Assembly: GCA_015231815.1 (NCBI GenBank)
Contig: JADGAW010000071.1
Coordinates: forward strand, 1 to 9,686
Direction of reading: 5' to 3'
DNA length: 9,686 nt
From: Nitrospinota bacterium
GTDB lineage: Bacteria; Nitrospinota_A; JADGAW01
The position numbers and the translations under genes were made by a program. Of this stretch, positions 6,220 to 9,686 are shown piece after piece (the stretch's first letter is position 1; each line of letters opens with the position of its first letter). Below the pieces are notes generated by a model. It saw only the letters and a list, made by a program, of their open reading frames with translations. It searched no databases and was not told where the DNA came from.

Positions 6220-7497
6220 ATGAAACGTACGTTTAGTATCATTGCGGCAGGTTGTTTTCTCCTTTTAGGAGGACAAAATGCAGTAGCGGGTGACAACGAA
6301 AAGCTTCAAGAGGTTGTGAAGCAGTTGGAATCCAAAATGCAAACCATGCAGTCTCGTATTAATGAGCTTGAAGGAAAAAGTGATGTGAGAGATGCACGAT
6401 TGCAGCAGGTTGAGGAAAAATCAACTCTTGCAGCATCACTTGCTGAATCCATTGAAGGTAAGTTTTCTCAGGCAGGAGACAGTGATGCAGTTAAATGGGG
6501 TGGAGATTTAAGATACAGGTATGAATATGAAACACAGAACAGAGGTCAGGGTTCATCTACTTCACAACAAAGACAGAGAGACAGACATAGAGTCAGGGCA
6601 AGATTTGGTGCCAAAGCACATGTAACAGAGAACTGGTTTGGTGAATTCAGAGTAGCTTCCGGCGGAGGAACTAATATTAACTCTCCACATGAAGATCTTG
6701 GAATCGCTACAGGAAACTTAAATAATGGTCCATTAAAACTTGATAAAGTTAATATTGGCTATAACTTTACTGATATTCACACAACAGTGTTATTTGGTAA
6801 ATTCGGACTTCCAGCAACTAAATTTACTGAGTTAATAATGGATGGTGATATTAACCCGGAAGGTATTGCAGTAGCGTATGATAACAAGGATGGTATAAAG
6901 GCTATGGCTGCATACGTTTTAGTTACTGAAAATAGCTGGGAAAATGCCGGAACAAACGATCAGGAGATGTTTTATGTCAATGGTGCTTACACATTTGATG
7001 CTGATATAAAAACTACCCTTTATCTTGGTTGGGCTACTATTAATGATGGTGTTGCAGGAGCAAAGACATACGTTGCTGAAAACGGATTTCAGGCAGGACT
7101 TCGTTTTAAAGGTGATAGTTGGTTAGTTGCTGGTGAATATTATGATTCCAATGCTGCTACTGCTGATAGAGCATGGACTGCTCAAGGTCGATACAACTTC
7201 ACAGAAGCTCTTGGGTTAAGAGCTTATTACTACTATGTTGAAGCGTTCTCTTTACCAGCTGATGGTATTCTGACTCAGGATAATTTTCCAGGACCAGTTA
7301 CTAACTGGAGAGGTTATCGTCTGCAGGCTGATTATAAAGTCAACAAACACGTTGCATTTGATGCCCGATACTATTGGATGACATACATTGAAGATAGTGG
7401 AGCTGCTGGTGTTTTCAATGGACTTACTGGTAGTGCAAACATGCAGCCAACAAGAGATATTGGAAGATTCCAAGTTAACATGAACTTAAAGTTCTAA
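6220..7497 (+). CDS. Putative outer-membrane porin with N-terminal coiled coil
   Basis: This 425-residue exported protein starts with a signal peptide ending AVA at 21-23. Residues about 25-80 are a charged heptad-like segment (LQEVVKQLESKMQTMQSRI), best read as a coiled coil, possibly a trimer stalk or cell-wall contact. From about 92 on, alternating strands rich in Tyr, Trp, Gly and Asn begin with WGGDLRYRYEYE, and the chain ends in NMNLKF. A terminal Phe is the usual recognition signal for outer-membrane barrel insertion. This pattern fits the putative porin group (Porin_5-like). Substrate specificity cannot be told. GGAGG at 6211-6215 lies 4 bases before the ATG, one of the two strongest ribosome sites here, and a strong terminator follows, so this is probably a well-expressed single gene. 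Confidence 0.85.
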   Translation: MKRTFSIIAAGCFLLLGGQNAVAGDNEKLQEVVKQLESKMQTMQSRINELEGKSDVRDARLQQVEEKSTLAASLAESIEGKFSQAGDSDAVKWGGDLRYRYEYETQNRGQGSSTSQQRQRDRHRVRARFGAKAHVTENWFGEFRVASGGGTNINSPHEDLGIATGNLNNGPLKLDKVNIGYNFTDIHTTVLFGKFGLPATKFTELIMDGDINPEGIAVAYDNKDGIKAMAAYVLVTENSWENAGTNDQEMFYVNGAYTFDADIKTTLYLGWATINDGVAGAKTYVAENGFQAGLRFKGDSWLVAGEYYDSNAATADRAWTAQGRYNFTEALGLRAYYYYVEAFSLPADGILTQDNFPGPVTNWRGYRLQADYKVNKHVAFDARYYWMTYIEDSGAAGVFNGLTGSANMQPTRDIGRFQVNMNLKF

Positions 7498-7519
7498 ACA
7501 AAAACTCTCCAAAGTTTTT

Positions 7520-7553
7520 AGCGGCACACAGCAATGTGTGCCGCTTTTTTTTT
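7520..7553 (+). terminator. Strong intrinsic terminator of the porin gene
   Basis: AGCGGCACACA (7520-7530) pairs perfectly with TGTGTGCCGCT (7535-7545) around a GCAA tetraloop of the stable GNRA class, followed by nine T (7545-7553). It starts 23 bases after the porin stop. There is no A-tract on the left, so it works in the plus direction only. Confidence 0.95.
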
Positions 7554-7715
7554 GCTTAAAACTCTCTCTTTCTCTTCTTAATCACAATTTTCTCTTAAAG
7601 AAAAACATGAAATAAAACCTTCATGTATCCCTTCACAAATAGTCTTCCCGTCTTATTAAAATGATAAAAAGGTTGTAAAATAGTACAAAATTAAACGAGA
7701 ATGTTATGAGGTTTG

Positions 7716-7859
7716 GTGACAGAAACTCTTCATTGTCCAATTTTTCATAATAGTGCTTATCCGAATAGATTGTTTTCAGGAAAAAATGTTTTATCTGGAG
7801 TTCTGGCAGAAAATAATTACCATGTTCGAACAAGCATTAATGTTTATCGTCTTAAATAA
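7716..7859 (+). CDS. Possible small protein of 47 residues, unrecognised
   Basis: A GTG-initiated frame starts VTETLHCPIFHNSAYPNRLF and ends INVYRLK before TAA. GAGG (7708-7711) lies 4 bases before the GTG, and a TAAAAT at 7676-7681 could be its -10. An in-frame TGA at 7707-7709 excludes a longer version; TTG at 7713 is the only alternative start. Codons are ordinary for the neighbourhood and composition is protein-like, with one Cys and no membrane segment. I recognise no family. It could be a real small gene, a remnant of a decayed one, or chance. Confidence 0.25.
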   Translation: MTETLHCPIFHNSAYPNRLFSGKNVLSGVLAENNYHVRTSINVYRLK

Positions 7860-7897
7860 AATAGAATAATTATTCAAAACCGATTTCCTCACCTTCC

Positions 7898-7927
7898 TTG
7901 AATTAAGCTTAAGAAGGGTTCTATACT
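7898..7927 (+). promoter_or_regulatory. Candidate promoter of the YfhO-like gene
   Basis: TTGAAT (7898-7903), 18 bases, TATACT (7922-7927): 4/6 and 5/6 matches. The start would be near 7934, about 37 bases before the ATG. The spacer holds the palindrome TTAAGCTTAA, where a repressor could block polymerase. Confidence 0.45.
7902..7915. repeat. Palindromic element, copy 2 (inside the YfhO-like gene promoter)
   Basis: ATTAAGCTTAAGAA is the exact reverse complement of 6099-6112, around the palindrome TTAAGCTTAA (7903-7912). It lies between the proposed -35 and -10. Confidence 0.5.
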
Positions 7928-7970
7928 CTATGCACTGTGAGTCGGTTCAATACCTTGGAAAAAATAGAAT

Positions 7971-9686
7971 ATGTTTTCTTCTTCAGCTCTTTACAGATTT
8001 AAAGATAACAATATCTTTTGGCTCTTATTACTTTATGGTGCTTTTTTTATTTTTAACATCAATTTCTTTGTTTTAAAGAAGTACCACTTAATTCATGATT
8101 CTCTGAACTGGTACGGACTGTATAAATACTTTTCTGAATCGATTGTTCATGGACAAATCCCTCTTTGGGATTTCTATACTTTATGTGGACAGCCTTTTTA
8201 TCTGGCAATATCTCTCATTGGACTTCTGGATCCTATTATATTTCTCCCAATATTTCTCCAATCATTAGGTTTAAGTACGTTTGATGGATACACACTCTTT
8301 TTCCTTTTAAGAGTTTTTGTTTTCATTACCGGGGTTTTCTACTTGTTTCTCAAGGTTGTTGAATGCCAAAAGTCAGCTTTTTGGGGGACATTTATTTTCA
8401 TGATAGCAGTCACACCAACATTCTTTAGACAAAATGGGGGTCTGAACGGTTCTTACTTAACTCCTTTTGTTCTCCTTACCGTAATTTATATTCTGGAGAA
8501 TATGAATAAACGGAATATTAATCATCTGCTCTTAATCTTTACTCTCCTTTGTGGAATTATTGCAAACATATATATCCCCTCTTATTTTCTTTTTTATTTT
8601 TTTCTCTTTTTCATAAGTATATTTCTCTTTAGAGTCTTTCCTTTCTCAACCCTTACAACGTTTTTTTCTCAGAAAAAAAATATATTGACCTGTGTTTTAT
8701 TAACGTTCCTTTTATTTTTAATGCTTATTCCTGTTTTATCTGTGTATTTAGTCGATTATAAGGATAAAAATACTGAGGTTTTACCAAGTCTTCGCATAAT
8801 GCAAAATCTCAAGGGCTTTCCCAAATATCGCCCGACTTTATATGTTAATGATACCTTTAGTAAAGAGTCTTATAAAGGCAAAAGTATTTTTAATAGTGTT
8901 GGTAACCTTTTGAACCTTATACATCCAGATATATATAAATTCTTTTTTGTGAAAGAAAATGAGCCAATGTTTGAGTTTTATATTGTTGAAAGCTATAAAG
9001 AGGTGCAACAATTATTTTCATACAGGTCAGAAATTAATCCATATACGACTTCCAGTGCAGTTTATCCTTCTGAAATGACACAGTACCTTGGTATTATTTC
9101 AGTATTGCTCATTATCATTGCCTTATTTTTTAGTAACAACAGGTATAAGAAAGTTTTTATATTTCTGAGTCTGGGTGTTTTTCTGGAAATGACTTCCTTC
9201 GGAGATTTTAGGAATCACGAAAATATTATTCAAAAAAGTTTTGACTTTATTTTTCCCTTTTTACGGTTTATCGATGTAAAAGAAACATTCTCTCCTCTTT
9301 TCTTATTGTCAATTTCAGCACTGGCAGTGATGGGAGTTAAAGAGCTTATTGGCGACAAGGGAGAAAGAAAAAAACTGTTTAAATTTCTCATGTGGGCAAC
9401 TGTCTCGCTGGTACTATTTAAGCTTGTGACCCTTTTTCTTCTTATTCCATTCTACTATAGTCAATTGAATGAATTATTAACATACCTGATACTTCTTCTT
9501 TTTTTTACGTTTACTTTTCTTTACTACAAAAATGTCATAAATAAAAAAGCATTTATTATTTTATTCATACTCCTTAACCTTGCAGACTTGAGTTACTTTT
9601 ATTCTCAGGTGACGAACAGAATCCTTGCTTTGGGTACCCAATGGAAAGAGCATATTGAAGAAAAAGAGAAGACAGATGGTGAATTG
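7971..9686 (+). CDS. YfhO-like polytopic membrane protein, 3' end cut by the window edge
   Basis: An open frame of 572 codons runs from ATG 7971 to the last base without a stop; an in-frame TAG at 7965-7967 and a weak TGGAA upstream support this start. The product is very hydrophobic, with roughly a dozen membrane helices (for example about 15-35, 75-97, 107-129, 187-222, 238-261, 371-387, 443-460, 473-495, 503-520, 527-543). The first outside loop reads HDSLNWYGLYKYF (42-54), then GQIPLWDFYTLCGQPF (61-76), the aspartate and PLW.....G.P pattern of YfhO/GT-C-type proteins, and FLRFIDVKETFSPLFLL (430-446) resembles their conserved later segment. A large outside loop spans about 262-370. Such proteins are linked to lipid-dependent sugar transfer onto envelope polymers; substrate is unknown. 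YfhO proteins are commonly longer, so a sizeable C-terminal part is probably missing. Confidence 0.65.
   Translation, partial: MFSSSALYRFKDNNIFWLLLLYGAFFIFNINFFVLKKYHLIHDSLNWYGLYKYFSESIVHGQIPLWDFYTLCGQPFYLAISLIGLLDPIIFLPIFLQSLGLSTFDGYTLFFLLRVFVFITGVFYLFLKVVECQKSAFWGTFIFMIAVTPTFFRQNGGLNGSYLTPFVLLTVIYILENMNKRNINHLLLIFTLLCGIIANIYIPSYFLFYFFLFFISIFLFRVFPFSTLTTFFSQKKNILTCVLLTFLLFLMLIPVLSVYLVDYKDKNTEVLPSLRIMQNLKGFPKYRPTLYVNDTFSKESYKGKSIFNSVGNLLNLIHPDIYKFFFVKENEPMFEFYIVESYKEVQQLFSYRSEINPYTTSSAVYPSEMTQYLGIISVLLIIIALFFSNNRYKKVFIFLSLGVFLEMTSFGDFRNHENIIQKSFDFIFPFLRFIDVKETFSPLFLLSISALAVMGVKELIGDKGERKKLFKFLMWATVSLVLFKLVTLFLLIPFYYSQLNELLTYLILLLFFTFTFLYYKNVINKKAFIILFILLNLADLSYFYSQVTNRILALGTQWKEHIEEKEKTDGEL

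Larger units (their letters stand above)
7554..7970. other. Intergenic region between porin and YfhO-like gene
   Basis: This stretch of 417 bases has no recognised gene. It contains an inverted repeat (ACATGAA at 7605-7611 with TTCATGT at 7620-7626), a TAAAAT preceded by TG (7676-7681), a doubtful 47-codon ORF (7716-7859), and a candidate promoter with a palindrome for the downstream gene (7898-7927). A minus-strand frame at 7633-7833 has only a TTG start and no ribosome site and is not annotated. Confidence 0.6.

Noticed and set aside
6220..6255. Lipoprotein signal in the porin (AAGC at residues 9-12)
   Set aside because: The hydrophobic stretch before Cys12 is too short and the -3 residue is Ala; the AVA site at 21-23 fits a normal signal peptidase better.
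7605..7626. Inverted repeat ACATGAA/TTCATGT as a terminator or RNA element
   Set aside because: Only 7 pairs with an 8-base loop, AT-rich, no U-tract following; a strong terminator already lies 50 bases upstream.
7823..7832. Perfect palindrome TGTTCGAACA, possibly a LexA-type box
   Set aside because: It lies far from any promoter seen here, has no spacer like known LexA sites, and occurs once.
7633..7833. Minus-strand frame of 66 codons in the gap after the porin
   Set aside because: Its start is TTG without a ribosome site, composition is low-complexity (Phe, Leu, Asn, Tyr), and no motif is recognised.

Overview
This is an AT-rich bacterial chromosomal segment from a Gram-negative (diderm) organism. 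The evidence for an outer membrane is a porin with a signal peptide and a terminal Phe, plus a periplasmic DsbA-type protein. The lineage cannot be fixed from the sequence alone. Most of the window is ordinary core genome. No phage, transposase, CRISPR array, tRNA or rRNA is visible.

Left part (1-2512). The left edge holds the 5' part of a minus-strand Phd/YefM-type antitoxin gene with a good promoter. Any toxin partner would lie beyond the edge. A 328-base gap follows, then two plus-strand genes: a MoxR-family AAA+ ATPase and a DUF58 membrane protein. These two families usually occur side by side. The third member often seen with this DUF58 type, a TgpA-like transglutaminase membrane protein, is absent here.

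Middle (2577-6082). A small GYD-domain protein gene comes first. The conserved rpsO-pnp pair (ribosomal protein S15 and polynucleotide phosphorylase) follows, with a dsbA-like thiol-disulfide oxidoreductase gene 14 bases after pnp. The last three probably share a transcript, linking translation, RNA decay and, less usually, periplasmic disulfide formation.

Right part (6220-9686). A putative outer-membrane porin with an N-terminal coiled coil ends at a very clear intrinsic terminator (stem 11, GCAA loop, nine T). A 417-base gap holds one doubtful 47-codon ORF and a candidate promoter. From 7971 to the right edge runs a long open frame of 572 codons with no stop. It is the N-terminal part of a polytopic membrane protein resembling YfhO/GT-C proteins.

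No clearly new multi-gene system is present. The points most worth checking are a shared 14-base palindromic element near the porin and YfhO-like promoters, the MoxR-DUF58 pair without a third gene, the doubled -35 of the antitoxin promoter, and the small ORF.
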